In this document: positions 1-11,575 of the stretch, piece by piece | Layout: the number at the start of each line of letters is the position of its first letter | Numbering within the stretch: the first letter of the stretch is position 1 | NCBI GenBank assembly: GCA_028554755.1 | Contig: JAPTOF010000001.1 | Coordinates: 3,888,501-3,952,500, forward strand | Source: Cordia subcordata | Lineage: Eukaryota > Streptophyta > Magnoliopsida > Boraginales > Cordiaceae | Reading direction: 5' to 3' | Length of the DNA stretch: 64,000 bases | Made by a program: the position numbers and the translations under genes | Notes under the pieces: model-generated | The model's input: only the letters and a program-made list of their open reading frames with translations | What the model was told of the DNA's origin: nothing | Database searches by the model: none

Positions 1-1781
1 CGACTTAATGAATAGCTCGTTCAAGTCATTTCTCCTTAGTTGTCCCTACGCATCCCAAGGAATTATTTAAATCTCGATCATTGTATTTGTAGACTCAAAT
101 GCTAACTTTCACATATCTAAAAATAAAAAATTTAAAGCTATATATTTTAATTAACAAAATAATACAGAAAAATAATTATAAATATGAAGAAATGTAAAAT
201 TGAAATTTTGTTAACATCCTTGAGAACTAAAGAAGCCCTAGATAAGAATTTGAACAATAAGATAAGATATATTATATTACAACTTATAAGTAAATACTAT
301 GCATATATATAAGTATAAAAGTAAATAACATATATATCTATATATCTATATCTATATATTCGGCAATCAGGTTTTTTCTGAAATTGAAAATTAGTTTCAT
401 TCCCAACCCATTTCCTCCAAATTTTTTCCCCAATCTTGTTTCTCAATGTGAGAGAATTGTATATTTTAACATTTTGAAATAGAAAAATTATATTCCACAT
501 ATTATCCTTTTAACTGTGCTCATTTACCACAAAATTATCTATATTACCCTTTTCCCATGCTTATTAGTCGACTATCATAAGATCTATAAATATTCATCAT
601 TTGTGCAAGTGTCTGTGTAGTTGTCCCCATATCATCAACTTTACAAATCTTTTCGTATTTCTATCTCTTTCTTAAGTTTTTGCGTACCAATTCCAATTCT
701 TTGGACGTAATAAATAAATACTAAAAAAAGAAGTAATATATAATAAGACTCTTTTAAATATGATAGTTATCTTCACCCTCAAAAATTCCTAATATCCCGG
801 AAAAAACTTTATGGTTTCTCCAGTCTTAAGCAGTAAACTATGTGAAGATTAGAAGAATCAAACAGTTTTCAAATTCTTTTAGAAGATCACAATTTATTAG
901 TAGTTAAAATAAGGAGTTCATTTTTTAAGGACTTTCCAAGTATCTTTAGAACTGCCATCTTTTATAGTTGTTATTGAGAGAAAAGATGAAAGAGATTGTA
1001 AGCAGATCTAGGTATATAGAAATGCGTAATATTATGTACAAAGGAGAGAATATGAGTAATTAACAGTTCGTTTGGCTTTGTTTATTTGAATATTTTAAAC
1101 ACTTAAAATAAAAAGTAACTCTAATTACTTCAAATAAAAAAATGCTCATAAATACTCACAATACCATCAAACGCCCTCCAATTAGTATCAAAACTTGGTG
1201 GATCACTACAAAAAACTCAACAATAGGCAGTGGTTTTCTTATTTATGGGCGGCCACGGTTCGTGAATTTGCTTAGGAGTCACCAAATTTGCAGGGCTTTT
1301 GACAACAGTTATATTCTAAAAAAGAAGTAAGTCCAATAAATTTTACAGAAAGTGCTTATAAAGATCCAAAATAAACACTACCAAGCACCCTCTAATAATT
1401 AAAACTTGGTGGATATATAAAGAAATTAAAGAAAATTATACATTAAAAGCAGTCCAATATATAATTCCAGCATCATTCCCAGAGGAAAACAGTTTCGTAG
1501 TACAAGTAACTGACTATACTGCATACATTCCGACTAATAATTAAAAGGATAAAAACTGCTCTGCACATTTTTTAGGATTCACCAAATGTTATAGGAAACT
1601 CTTAGGAGAAGATACTAGAGGTGTCTCCTTTCCTAGAATAATCGTTTGATCTCATTGGTGTTGCCTCCTTTTAAAACACACACACACACTGGCACACCTT
1701 AAAAGCATTAGACGTCCAACCATGTCCTTAACATGGCAATACTGAATATACATTGGGCTTGTAGCTAGCTAGCTAGCATCT
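1..1781. other. AT-rich intergenic DNA without a recognised gene
   Basis: No open frame here resembles a known protein. The stretch is very AT-rich, with a TA/CTATAT microsatellite near 300-360, a short CA run near 1676-1690 and a GCTA run near 1756-1776 just past the stop codon of the ankyrin gene. It should contain the 3' untranslated region and terminator of that minus-strand gene, but I could not locate a poly(A) site with confidence. Confidence 0.6.
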
Positions 1782-3459
1782 CTAATTGTCTCCTTCTTGT
1801 GAATATTTGAGAAGAAACACTGATCTTGCCATCTCCCTATGGTGGTAAGCTTTAGACCACATCCTCAGCACCCACGGGAAGTTTCTCAACTTGTTTGGCA
1901 GCCTCGCCGCTATGATTAGAAGATACAAACCAAACGCACCTTGAAGAGAATACAAAGTTATGTCTGAGGCTGTTTCTGGGGATATAACCAACCCCGAGCA
2001 CATATAGTTCACAAACATGAACCATAAAGAAATGTACAGCAACGTATTGTAACCTTCCCTGGGTAGCAGCGCGAAGATCATCCCAAGTGAGGCAGCGAAT
2101 GCTATTGAGTTGAGAACTATGAAAACATAGAAATATTCTTCTTCCATTATCGCCTTTCCAGGATCTTCCTCTGACAATGAATATCGATAGCTCTTACTAA
2201 TGGTGGCATTGGCGGAGCCATTACTGTAGCTTCCTTCTATAGAGAAAGGAAGATTGTCGCCGCCCTGGGAAAGGCCGCCGGGCGGTTGGAGTAGAGCTTG
2301 GTAGGTAGCGGTGGCGATTAGGACTGCAACCACTAGTAGGGCGTTACGCATGTCACCTGACAAGCCCTTCTCCAGATAAACATCGAATCCCACGATTGAT
2401 TCTTGGATCTTCTTTGGTTTTGAAGTCAAGAACTCTGCCCAGGTTTCATATGTTGCAACCGACGAACCTTTTGCAGCTCCTCCGCGTTTTAAAGCCTTCC
2501 TGATTCTTTCATTTTTCTGTTCCGTGGCAATATCCAGTGCAGTTAACCCTTTCGAGTTCTTCTTGTTGATGTTGATGACTTTTCCAATTAACAACTTCAA
2601 TATCTGGCCACACAACAACATCATCAATTGTAAACGTACAGAAGAATAAATAATAGGGTAAATTGCTACAACCCTTTCTGGTAATTTTTAAAAGCATATC
2701 GGATCTGATCCCATGTGGTCATTGAAAAATAAACATACGCCTCCCCCTTTCTTTCAAAGAAAATTGTTACTTCTAACAAATTGTTAACTGAAATAAGCAC
2801 ACAAGCAAATGATTACAATCTCTTTTCTAGCTATAAACTTAAAAGATGATAATTAACTTAAAAGGAAGACATGTATATGAGCTCACCTCTAGCTGATCGG
2901 CGCGCGCTGCTACGTGCATTGCTGTGTCGCCATCTTCGTCTTTCCAATTCAATACCTCTAAATTCTCGGTGCGCTGAAGCCATCCAAGCAGCACCTTGAA
3001 AGCTGCAACTCTTCCATTTCTAACGGCAACATGCACAGCAGTCTCTCCTCTGATGGTCAAGTCCTCAAGTGAAGCAGGACACGCCATGAGAAATTCAGCC
3101 AAGAGATGAAAATCACCAGATTCCACCACGTAATGCAGAGGGGTTATGCCCTCCCTCCCTTGAACACGAATAAGTTGAGGCTCATGCTTCACAAGCCTTT
3201 CCACGGTTTTTTTGTGCCCGTTACGCAACGCCAAGTGCAGAGGGCTGAAGCCATCAGGGTTTAGCTTCTTACCAAACCAAGGCTTTAAACGAAGGATTTC
3301 AAGAGCAAAGTGAGTACATCCATGAGAAGCAGCAACATGCAGTGGTGTATCAATAAACGCTTCCTCATCGAAGCCTTGCAGCAATTTACCATCCTCCTGC
3401 AGTAATGCATACAGTTTATCAATATCTCCTGCTTTCGCAGCCTCCTCCCACCTCTCCAT
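1782..3459 (-). CDS. Ankyrin-repeat membrane protein with PGG domain, BDA1/ACD6-like
   Basis: Two exons, 3459-2887 (191 codons) and 2603-1782 (273 codons plus TAG), are joined in phase 0 and give 464 residues. The N-terminal half holds about five ankyrin repeats, seen as TPLHVAASHG, SPLHLALRNG, TPLHYVVESG, TAVHVAVRNG, TAMHVAARAD and TALDIA. A PGG domain begins near residue 275 with DMRNALLVVAVLIATATYQA, and the PPGG tetrapeptide lies near residue 299. Four hydrophobic helices lie at about 278-295, 349-371, 379-398 and 408-424. The order (ankyrin repeats, PGG, four membrane spans) and the length match the plant family that includes BDA1, ACD6 and ITN1, which act at membranes in immunity and stress signalling. 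The single intron falls between the fifth and sixth ankyrin motif. The start is the first ATG of the open frame, and MERWEEAAKAGDIDKLYALL resembles the known N-terminus of BDA1. The exact orthologue is inferred from remembered family similarity only. Confidence 0.9.
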
Positions 3460-3653
3460 ATGTATATCTAGCTAGGTATAAAACCAAAAAGTGTTAATTG
3501 AATTAGCCAAACTAAGGTCCTTTGCTTTAACTATAGGAGTTGATAGCTAGTACTAGAGAAAATTTAAAAGCTGAGGATACTCTAAACAAGTCTCTGCTTT
3601 ATAGAAGTTGCTACACATTTATTATTATAAAACTTTATTTTGTAATTAAATCT

Positions 3654-3911
3654 GGGGTAAATTACACTGAACCCTTATAATTTATTATAAGTGTATATTC
3701 TTTTATAGTTTTATAATTGATTTAGAATTCTCCTGTGGTCTTAAAATATATAGCACATATGTCCTAAAAAAGAGCATGAGACCCTCATATATAATCCTCG
3801 AAATATGTAGTATATATGTCCCTAAAAAGAATATTCGTATTTATTTTGAAATTATAGAAAAGTGACATGCATTTATAATAAACTATAAGAGGGTTCAGTG
3901 TAATTTACCCC
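3654..3911. mobile_element. MITE with long terminal inverted repeats (GGGGTAAATTACAC type)
   Basis: The left end reads GGGGTAAATTACACTGAACC and the right end is its inverse complement (GGTTCAGTGTAATTTACCCC). After a short divergent stretch the inverted pairing resumes through a TTATAATTTATTATAA-like segment, so the arms exceed 40 bp. The 258-bp element has no coding potential. Flanks TAAATCT (left) and TAAATTT (right) look like a slightly diverged target-site duplication. The superfamily (Mutator or hAT) is not decided by the sequence. Confidence 0.8.
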
Positions 3912-5083
3912 TAAATTTATTTTTTCACGAATTTAAATTTTAAATAAGATGATAACTTAGTATCCGGTTTCCAAACTTGTCCACCATGACGTCATATTCC
4001 ATCTCCCTCTAAAAAAAAAGACCAATCATCATTGGAGTCTCTACTGATGTCCATAATTATTATGTATATAATATATGATGAATAAAGTGGCTTCTCTCAA
4101 AATGTAATTTGGAAATAATACAAAAGAAATAATCTTTTCCTACTAATCTTTTTTCTTTCTTATTGATTTTGGCCCCTTTTTTTCCTGTCAATTGTTTTGA
4201 GGTTTGATCTTATACCAACTACTACTGATCTTAGATTGGTGTGCTTGAAATCCAAAATAATCATTTTTAGACTTAAAATTCTAACCTTTCATCATTTATC
4301 AATTTGAAACTTTGGATGTGGATAAAAAACATTATTTCTTTTTTCCTACCCAATCTTATATAATCTTTTCTTTTTCTTTTATGATTTTTTTAGGTGAGTC
4401 ATTTTTTTCAATTCCCACAAGTGCATATGCGCTCCGATCCAACAATTTGTCAGCGAGACGACCAAGCAATATTGGTTTGTTACTTTGTTATCTCCAACAA
4501 AGGATAAGTATCCAAAACTTTTTTATTAAACGTTAAAGTTTATAGAATTTTATAAAAAAAAGGTTGAAACTTAAAAAACAGTTCAAAAAAGTTCAGACCA
4601 AACTTTTCTTAAAAGCAAAAAATTTTCCTTCCTAAAAGGTACCTTTTGAAAAAGTTATACAAAATAATCTTTTTACAAGACAATCCAAAGGAATATAGCC
4701 TAATTCTCTTGAGATTATCTAGAGCTGATCCAATACGTCCTCCGACAAGTTGCTGGGGCGATCTATTGAGACCTCCCTTTTCTACTTTTTTAGGATAAAA
4801 ATAAATAAGTTGCTATCTCAAACAATTATCTTTTTTGTCTCTCTTAGTGTTCTTTTAATGGCATCAATTTACATCATTTCACATCACTTTTTCTTATGTC
4901 TGAATCTTTTTCCTCCATCACTCAAAATGATAAAAAAATTTTGGACCTTCTATAAACTGTATGCGAACAAGTCAACCATGCATCTAGCTGTGATTAAGCC
5001 ATTCAGGGTCTCGCTTAAAAAAGGGCAACAAAAAAAAAAAAGAAAAGAAAGAAAATGCGTCAGTGTGTCATCTTCCTATTTCA

Positions 5084-5197
5084 TTGTGCAACTTGACCGA
5101 ACTCTTTATTCAATTATTTGAGCCGCCATGGCGGTGTTCATTGTACAACTTGACCGGTCTCTTTATTCAATTATTTGAGCAGCCATGGCTGCTGAAC
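5084..5197 (+). repeat. 57-bp tandem duplication, two units
   Basis: Units 5084-5140 and 5141-5197 share the core TTGACC..TCTTTATTCAATTATTTGAGC followed by a palindromic centre around GCCATGGC. They differ at several positions, so this is an old duplication. No gene is attached to it. Confidence 0.75.
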
Positions 5198-5569
5198 ACA
5201 CCCCACCAAAAACCAAAAAAAAAAAAAACCCTTGAAAAAGAAAGTGGGTTTGTGACCATTTTCCAGGATAAAGCTTTATTAAAATTCTTTTAAAGAAATA
5301 ATAGTCCGTATAGCTAGTATAATTCATCTTTAACATAATTTTGAAATAAAGATTAACGATAAACTCGTTTCTATTGTAGAAAACATATACATAGAGGCCA
5401 TAGGGAAATAGTTTAAACATCCTTCAACCATGTGAAATTAAGCAAGACAATGAAGTATTAATTATCCCATAATTATTTCTGCAAATAGAATAGTTGACAT
5501 GCATGATCATATAGCTAGGCTTCGCTACTTCCTAGAAGTCACTTAACGTCAAATATAGGAAGTTTTTTA

Positions 5570-5800
5570 GTGCTAGTTTGAATTAGTTTTTTTTAAAATG
5601 CTTTTTTTTATAGCTTTTGAAAAATAACTTTTTTTGATAAGTTAAAAATTCTGACTTCTAAAAAAAGTTGTATTTAAACTTTTTTCGAAGTTTTAACTTT
5701 TTTTAAAGCCAAATCAAATAGTTATTGCAAATTTAATATAACTTTTTCAGAAAAAAAAAAAGTACTTTTTTCTTAAAAAAAAACTAATCCAAACAGGCCC
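5570..5800. mobile_element. Tourist/Harbinger-like MITE
   Basis: The right end is the inverse complement of GGGCCTGTTTGGATTAG, the terminal signature of many PIF/Harbinger Tourist elements. The left end is a diverged GTGCTAGTTTGAATTAG. TTA lies immediately outside both ends, matching the 3-bp TTA duplication of this superfamily. The interior is AT-rich and non-coding with long self-complementary poly(A)/poly(T) tracts. Confidence 0.7.
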
Positions 5801-6332
5801 TTACAATGTCTAGTAGTTTAGAATAGGTGCACAACGGTAACATGTATTATTATTAGCATTTTACAAAATTTATGTAATTTTTGATAATTCTATTTGTTTC
5901 ATTGAACTCATCTTAGAGTTGGACATTGTGAGGAGCGCCTTGCGATGGCAAATTGAATAAGGCCAATTGTAATTAGCTCATTTAAATATTTATTACCTAA
6001 TTACGTGCAAGAAAAGTGTTGGTCCAGAAAAGTATGGCCCAAATTAATTCCGACAAAGATATAAATTTTAGATGATTGTGGAATTAATTTTCAACTTTTC
6101 GAATATACCAGTTTCGCTCATAGTGACATATATCATATCATTGTTCAATGAATGCTACACATGATAAATTCACCACTGTTGTTGCTCCATGCCCCTACAA
6201 GAAGAAATTAACATATATAATTTCTTACAAGTTGTGCAGGTGGATGCCCATGAACAATTTGGGAAAAAAGACATAAATAATTATTTAATTATCAAATGTG
6301 GTAATAATGAAGAGAAAGTTGTCATTGCTTGT

Positions 6333-6698
6333 TGTTGAATGTGGCTCGTATTAAATTAATATGTGTCCTTTTCCTTGTAGTATACTGTTTACTTTTCTTA
6401 GTAATATACTGTTTCCTTATCCTTGTAGAATATGGATTAGGATACTTGTGTACTATAAACAGGGGCTAGGGCATTGTATTTGGTGTCTTAGGGTCGCACC
6501 CCATGGGGGAGTAGAGGTTCATCCCTCTTGTGGTATGTGGGGTGAGAGAAACCAAAGTGAGAGCCTTGTAGTATTCGTGATCAATAATATAATTATTCTC
6601 TGTTGCCCGTGGACGTAGGCTTCAAAGCCGAACCACGTAATTTCTTGTGTCCGTTATTTCTTCTCGTATTCTTCGTGTTTGCATGTTTTTCCCCAACA
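6333..6698 (+). repeat. 5' LTR of Copia element 1
   Basis: Runs from TGTTGAATGTGG to CCCCAACA. The TATA-like box at 6454-6461 reads TATAAACA here but TATAAATA in the 3' LTR, so the 5' promoter copy may be weakened. The LTR continues directly into the primer-binding site. Confidence 0.95.
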
Positions 6699-6701
6699 AA
6701 C

Positions 6702-6713
6702 TGGTATCAGAGC
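6702..6713 (+). other. Primer-binding site (initiator tRNA-Met) of Copia element 1
   Basis: TGGTATCAGAGC, the usual plant retrotransposon site complementary to the 3' end of initiator tRNA-Met, starts three bases after the LTR. Confidence 0.95.
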
Positions 6714-7241
6714 TTAGATATATTCCGCTGCTTGAGGGAAAAAGGAAAAATCAAAACTCACTGTGAAACCAAAATTTCTCAAACCAAACGGTGCCTAACT
6801 AAACAAAGGTTTTTGTTCGGCGAAGAGTGCTCCGGTCTTTACGTTGAGCGTTGGTGGTTGGAGTGGAAGCTTGCGTCGGCGGGTCCTGGTTCGTGTTTGG
6901 GTTTGAAGAACAAGCGAAGAAGATAGAGTTCGCGTGCTCTTGAGGTTGGTTTTTGGTATTCAGGTATTATTTTTTGGAAATTGGTTCAAGTTTGTAAAGC
7001 AGGTTTAGGGTTTGTAGGCTTTGGGTCTTTGGGTTTATTTGGATCGGGCCTGGGTAGTGGCCTTGTCCAATTTTGGCTAGGCCTTGGGTCTTGGGTTAAT
7101 TAATTTTTTGTTGGGCTTGGGTTCTAGGCCAGAAAAATAATAAATTTCTTTTTTGAGTTTGGGCTTAGTTTAGGCCAAAAGAATAAAAAAGAAATTTTTA
7201 TTTGGGCTTAGATTTAGTCCTGAAACAAAAAAAAAACTGTT

Positions 7242-7480
7242 TTGACCTTTGACCGGCGTTGACCAGCGTTGACCGGGGTTGACTTTGACCATTGACCAAG
7301 GGTTGACCGAGTTTGACCAAAGCCTTACCCCACGTTTTTCGACGTGCTGAGTCCTTTTTTGGGCTCTGTTTTTCCAGATTCTGCTCCGAAGTACGTGTTT
7401 AGGGACAGTGTTGACTTTGACCAACAGGTTTGACTTTGACCGGTGTTGACCAAAGTTGACCAGGTGTTCCCAAGGTTGAC
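7242..7480 (+). promoter_or_regulatory. Dense W-box (TTGAC) array in the Copia leader
   Basis: Sixteen TTGAC cores lie on the plus strand at 7242, 7249, 7259, 7269, 7279, 7285, 7292, 7303, 7313, 7411, 7417, 7430, 7436, 7446, 7456 and 7476. Fifteen are followed by C or T, matching TTGAC[C/T], the core bound by WRKY factors. The array lies between the 5' LTR and the gag start at 7551. A rough 10-bp spacing suggests spread by tandem duplication. Regulatory function is inferred; a neutral minisatellite is the alternative. Confidence 0.55.
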
Positions 7481-7550
7481 GTGCTGAATCCGTTTTTGCG
7501 ATCCATTGAGCCAAATTCAATCCCGAAGTGTGAGTTTTGAGCAAACGAAG

Positions 7551-8936
7551 ATGTCTTCCACAGGTGAAAAGTTTGAAATCGAGAAGTTTGACGGGAGAAT
7601 GAGTTTCAGTCTTTGGAGGATCAGATTCAAGGCATTTATGACAATGCAAGGACTTTGGAAAGTCATTGAAGGAGTGATCCCAGAAAAGATAGAACCAGCA
7701 ACGAGAGAAGAACTCGAAGCGAAAGCCTTGAGTGCAATACATATGTCCGTGACAAATGAAGTATTCTTTGGAGATTCTTTGAGGGCGGCAATGATTGAGG
7801 CTTGGAATACTTTGGTGGAATTGTATGCATCTAAATCTCTCACTAATCGCCTCTACTTGAAGAAGCGATTGTATCATCTTAGAATGAAAGAAGGTACCTC
7901 ACTAAAACAACACCTTGATGAGTTTACCTCTTGTTTTATTGCTTTGAAGGATGTGGGTGTTAAAATTGATGACGAAGATCAAGCTATGATCGCATTATGC
8001 TCCTTACCGCCTTCATATATGAACTTTGTAGACACTATGTTGTACGGGAGGGATAAAATTACTTTTGAAGATATGATTATTTCATTAAAATCGAAGGATC
8101 TTCAAACACATATTCCGGGACATAGGGAAGAAGTTCATGGGGAAGGTTTAGTAAGTAGAGGGAGATCGGAGAATAGAGGTGGATCTTCGGATAGAAAGAA
8201 AAGCAAGTCAAGGTCAAAATCAAGAGCAAGGAAGCTACGCTGTTTCGAGTGTGGCGAAAAGGGTCACATTAAGAAAGAATGTCCAAGACTGAGAAAAGGA
8301 AAGAAAAAGGTGAAGAATTCAGCTAATGTGGTGGAGAGTGCTGACAGTGATGGAGATAACTCGAGTAGTACCGGGGAAGTTTTGACTGTGAGTGGATCAC
8401 AGTGGCAAAATCAATGGATTCTTGATGGTGCAACGTTCCATATGTGTCCTAGGCGCGACTGGTTCTCTTCTTATTCCAAAAGAGAAGGGAAAGTCTTTCT
8501 AGGCAATGATCTTTCGTTAAAGGTGGAGGGAATGGGCATCATAAATATCAAGATGTTTGATGGTATTACAAGATCTTTCGAGTGTTGGCATGTACCGGAG
8601 CTGAAGAAAAACTTGATTTCTCTTGGGCGTTTGGATTCTCATGGATACAAATTCCAAAGTGAGAATGGTGTCTTAAAGGTGACCAAAGATGCAATTGTGC
8701 TATTGAAAGGGAACTTGATTGGCGGCCTATATATCCTTCAAGGTAGTACAGTTACAGGTGTTGCAGCTGTTACATCCGAGGAGAGTGATAATGACACTAC
8801 GCAGTTATGGCACAAAAGGTTGGGCCATATGAACGAGAGGACTAACCGAAATGAGCAAGAGGATTTGCTTTGTGGACAAAGAACTGGAAAGCTTGAATTC
8901 TGCGAGCATTGTGTCTTTGGAAAGCAAACCAGGTGA
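7551..8936 (+). pseudogene. Copia element 1 gag, protease and pre-integrase (broken)
   Basis: I chose the ATG at 7551 (MSSTGEKFEIEKFDG) because it resembles the Copia gag N-terminus; an upstream in-frame ATG at 7506 is less likely. A zinc knuckle (CFECGEKGHIKKEC, CX2CX4HX4C) is encoded near 8240-8282. The protease motif reads WILDGATFHMCP at about 8415-8450. Family members have Asp-Ser/Thr-Gly at the active site, so one codon is missing and the catalytic triplet is lost. The pre-integrase motif begins LWHKRLGHM and then slips out of frame between about 8838 and 8870, so the frame ends at a stop at 8934-8936. Another shift lies just before that stop. The protein resembles the Tork/Tnt1 lineage. 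Confidence 0.9.
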
Positions 8937-9468
8937 AGTTCAAGAGGCGGAGAACACCAAAGGAACACTTGATTATATTCATTCTGATCTTTGGGGTCCT
9001 AATAAAGTTCTTTCCAAGAAAGGTGTCAGGTATTACATCACTTTCATTGATGCATACTCTCGAATGGTGTGGGTATATTTCTTAAAAACTAAAGATGAGG
9101 CGTTTCCAACATTTGTCAAGTGGAAGACGTTGATTGAGAAGCAGACTGGTAAACAAATTAAGCGTCTTAGGACTGACAATGGGTTGAAATATTGCAACAA
9201 AGAGTTTGATGAGTTCTGCAAGAAACATGGCATTGTGAGACACCGCACATGTGTAGGGACTCTACAACAGAATGGAGTTGCAGAACGCATGAATAGAACT
9301 CTAGTGGAGAGAGCTCGTTGTATGCTCTCCCAATCTGGTTTGAGTCCAGACTTTTGGGCTGAAGCCGTCAATACGGCATGCTACTTGGTGAATAGGTCTC
9401 CATCTAAAGCTATTGAATTGAAAACTCCTTTTGAGTTATGGTCTGGTAAGCCTGCTGACTACTCTTGA
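8851..9468 (+). pseudogene. Copia element 1 integrase core (broken)
   Basis: From about 8960 the frame encodes a typical Copia integrase core. The catalytic residues are visible: Asp in IHSDLWGP, Asp in RLRTDNG and Glu in LQQNGVAERMNRTLVE, the D,D-35-E pattern. It then runs through NTACYLVNRSPSKAIELKTP to an in-frame TGA at 9466-9468. The same frame continues after the TGA with LRVFGCPAYAHV, so the stop is a point mutation inside pol. A CGA-to-TGA transition at a methylated CpG would fit, but this is inference. Confidence 0.9.
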
Positions 9469-11504
9469 TTGAGGGTGTTCGGTTGCCCTGCATATGCTCA
9501 CGTGAAGGATGGCAAGTTGGAGCCGAGGGCAAAGAAATGCATATTTCTAGGCTATGCGTCCGAGAGGAAAGGTTACAGGTTGTGGTGCACAGATCCAAAG
9601 TCTCCAGGTTTCCTCATCAGCAGGGATGTTACGTTCAATGAGTCTGCTTTATTAGACCAAAAAAAGGAGAAAGCGATAGCTGATTTAGACCACGGTGTCA
9701 AAGAGCAGGTGGAGGTATTTTCTGATGTACCAAATGTTCCATCTAGCAATAGTAGCAGTCAAATTCAGCTGACTCAACCAACTGAGGCACATGATCAAAA
9801 TGTACTTGAACAACAGAAGTACAGCATTGCCACTGGGCAAGAAAGGAGACAGATTAGAGAGCCTCAAAGGTACGGATACGCTAATCTTATCGCTTATGCT
9901 TTGACTGTTGTGGAAACAATTGAAGGCCATGAGCCGAATTCATACAAAGAGGCCATATCTGGGAAAGATTCTGCTCAGTGGGTGGGTGCCATGAGTGAAG
10001 AGATTGAGTCTCTTCATAAGAATCAAACATGGGAGCTTGTGGAATTGCCTAAGGGACAGCGAGTTGTCGGTTGCAAATGGGTTTACAAGAAAAAGGAAGG
10101 TACTCCAGGGGTTGAGGGTTCTCGATACAAGGCACGATTGGTGGCAAAAGGCTATACACAAAGGGAGGGTGTTGACTTCAACGAAGTGTTCTCTCCAGTT
10201 GTGAAGCATACTTCCATCAGGGTTTTACTTGCCTTGGTTGCTCTTCATGACTTAGAGCTTGAGCAGCTAGATGTAAAAACAGCGTTTTTGCATGGTGATC
10301 TTGAAGAGCAAATTTACATGAGTCGTAGGAGGTATGTAGTTCTGGTAAGGAGAACCATGTTTGCAAACTGAAGAAATCCTTGTATGGGTTGAAGCTGTCA
10401 CCTCGACAATGGTACAAGAGATTTGACACATTCATGGTAAGTGTTGGATACACAAGGAGTGCTTACGACAGCTGTGTATATCTCAAGAAGCTTCCAGATG
10501 GTTCGTTTGTGTATTTCTTTGTTGTATGTCGATGATATGCTTATTCTTTGCTAAAAGCATGTCTGCAATCAACGAATTAAAGAAACAGCTAGGTGATGAG
10601 TTTGAGATGAAGGATCTTGGAGCAGCAAAGAAGATTCTTGGCATGGAGATCCACAGATATAGAAACGCTGGGAAGTTGTTCTTGTCTCAACAAAGTTATA
10701 TTGAGAAGGTGCTGGAGCGTTTCGGGATGCTTAAAGCTAAGCCTGTGAGTGTGCCGCTTGCTGCTCATTTCAAATTGTCTGCAGATTTGTCACCTAAAAC
10801 TGAGGAGGAGGTGGAGCATATGTCTCATGTTCCATACTCGAGTGCTGTTGGTAGCTTGATGTATGCTATGGTGTGCACTCGTCCTGATATTTCACATGCA
10901 GTTAGTGTTGTGAGTAGGTATATGGCATCACCTGGGAAAACACACTGGGAAGCGATGAAATGGATAATGAGATATTTGTGTGGCACTGCGAATATAGGAT
11001 TGCTATTTAGCAAGATGACTGGAGATTGCGCAAGGTTGGTGGGTTATTGTGATTCAGACTTTGCGGGTGATCTTGATAAGAGAAGATCTCTGACGGGTTA
11101 CGAGTTTACTCTCTCTGGATGTGCTATCAGTTGGAAAGCGATATTACGTCATCGTGGCATTGTCGACTACTGAAGCGGAGTACATGGCAATTACAGAAGC
11201 TGTGAAGGAACCCATGTGGTTACAAGGCCTGGTTCGTGATCTTGGATTGCAGCAAGATACAAGTACAGTCTTTTGTGATAACCAGAGTGCAATCCATCTG
11301 ACGAAGAATCAGATGTATCATGAGAGGACTAAACATATTGACGTTAGATATCATTTTATCAAAGATATTATATCACAAGGAATCATATCGGTGCAGAAGA
11401 TTTCTACCCATGAGAATCCAGCAGATATGATGACTAAGGTGGTTCCAGTCAGCAAGTTCAAGCATTGTTTGGATTTGGTTGCTATTTGCGGTGTGGAGCA
11501 GTGA
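9469..11504 (+). pseudogene. Copia element 1 reverse transcriptase and RNase H (broken)
   Basis: Reverse transcriptase starts after a variable linker at about 9970 (ALDVKTAFLHG-type block seen as LEQLDVKTAFLHGDLEEQIYM). A frameshift near 10320-10330 sends the open frame to a stop at 10369-10371. The correct frame resumes as KKSLYGLKLSPRQWYKRFD. The catalytic YVDDM is intact at 10525-10539, but another shift follows near 10548. RNase H is recognisable ([25 protein letters not shown]), with a further shift near 11145. It ends ICGVEQ and stops at 11502-11504. At least three frame breaks are visible, so no functional polyprotein is made. Confidence 0.9.
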
Positions 11505-11563
11505 GCCCTTAGGGGTAGTTGGCAGCAGGGATGATGGTATGTTGATTAGAGCGAATACGTGCC

Positions 11564-11575
11564 AAGGTGGAGATT
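11564..11575 (+). other. Polypurine tract of Copia element 1
   Basis: AAGGTGGAGATT directly precedes the 3' LTR, the expected place of second-strand priming. It is shorter and less pure than the textbook tract, as in many Tork-type elements. Confidence 0.75.

Larger units (their letters stand above)
3460..6332. other. Intergenic region with two MITEs and a tandem duplication
   Basis: This separates the ankyrin gene start from the left LTR of the first Copia element. It should include the ankyrin promoter. I saw no convincing protein-coding frame. Recognisable items are the MITEs at 3654-3911 and 5570-5800 and the 57-bp tandem duplication at 5084-5197, listed separately. Poly(A)/poly(T) tracts are common around 4540-4680 and 5580-5790. 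Confidence 0.6.

Noticed and set aside
4550..4720. Possible third MITE of the AGCTTTT/AAAAGTT type
   Set aside because: AT-rich self-similar tracts, but no matching pair of ends or target duplication could be found.
7170..7877. A 235-residue open frame on the minus strand
   Set aside because: It is antisense to the W-box array and gag of Copia element 1, resembles no family, and its frame is a by-product of the repeated TTGACC sequence.
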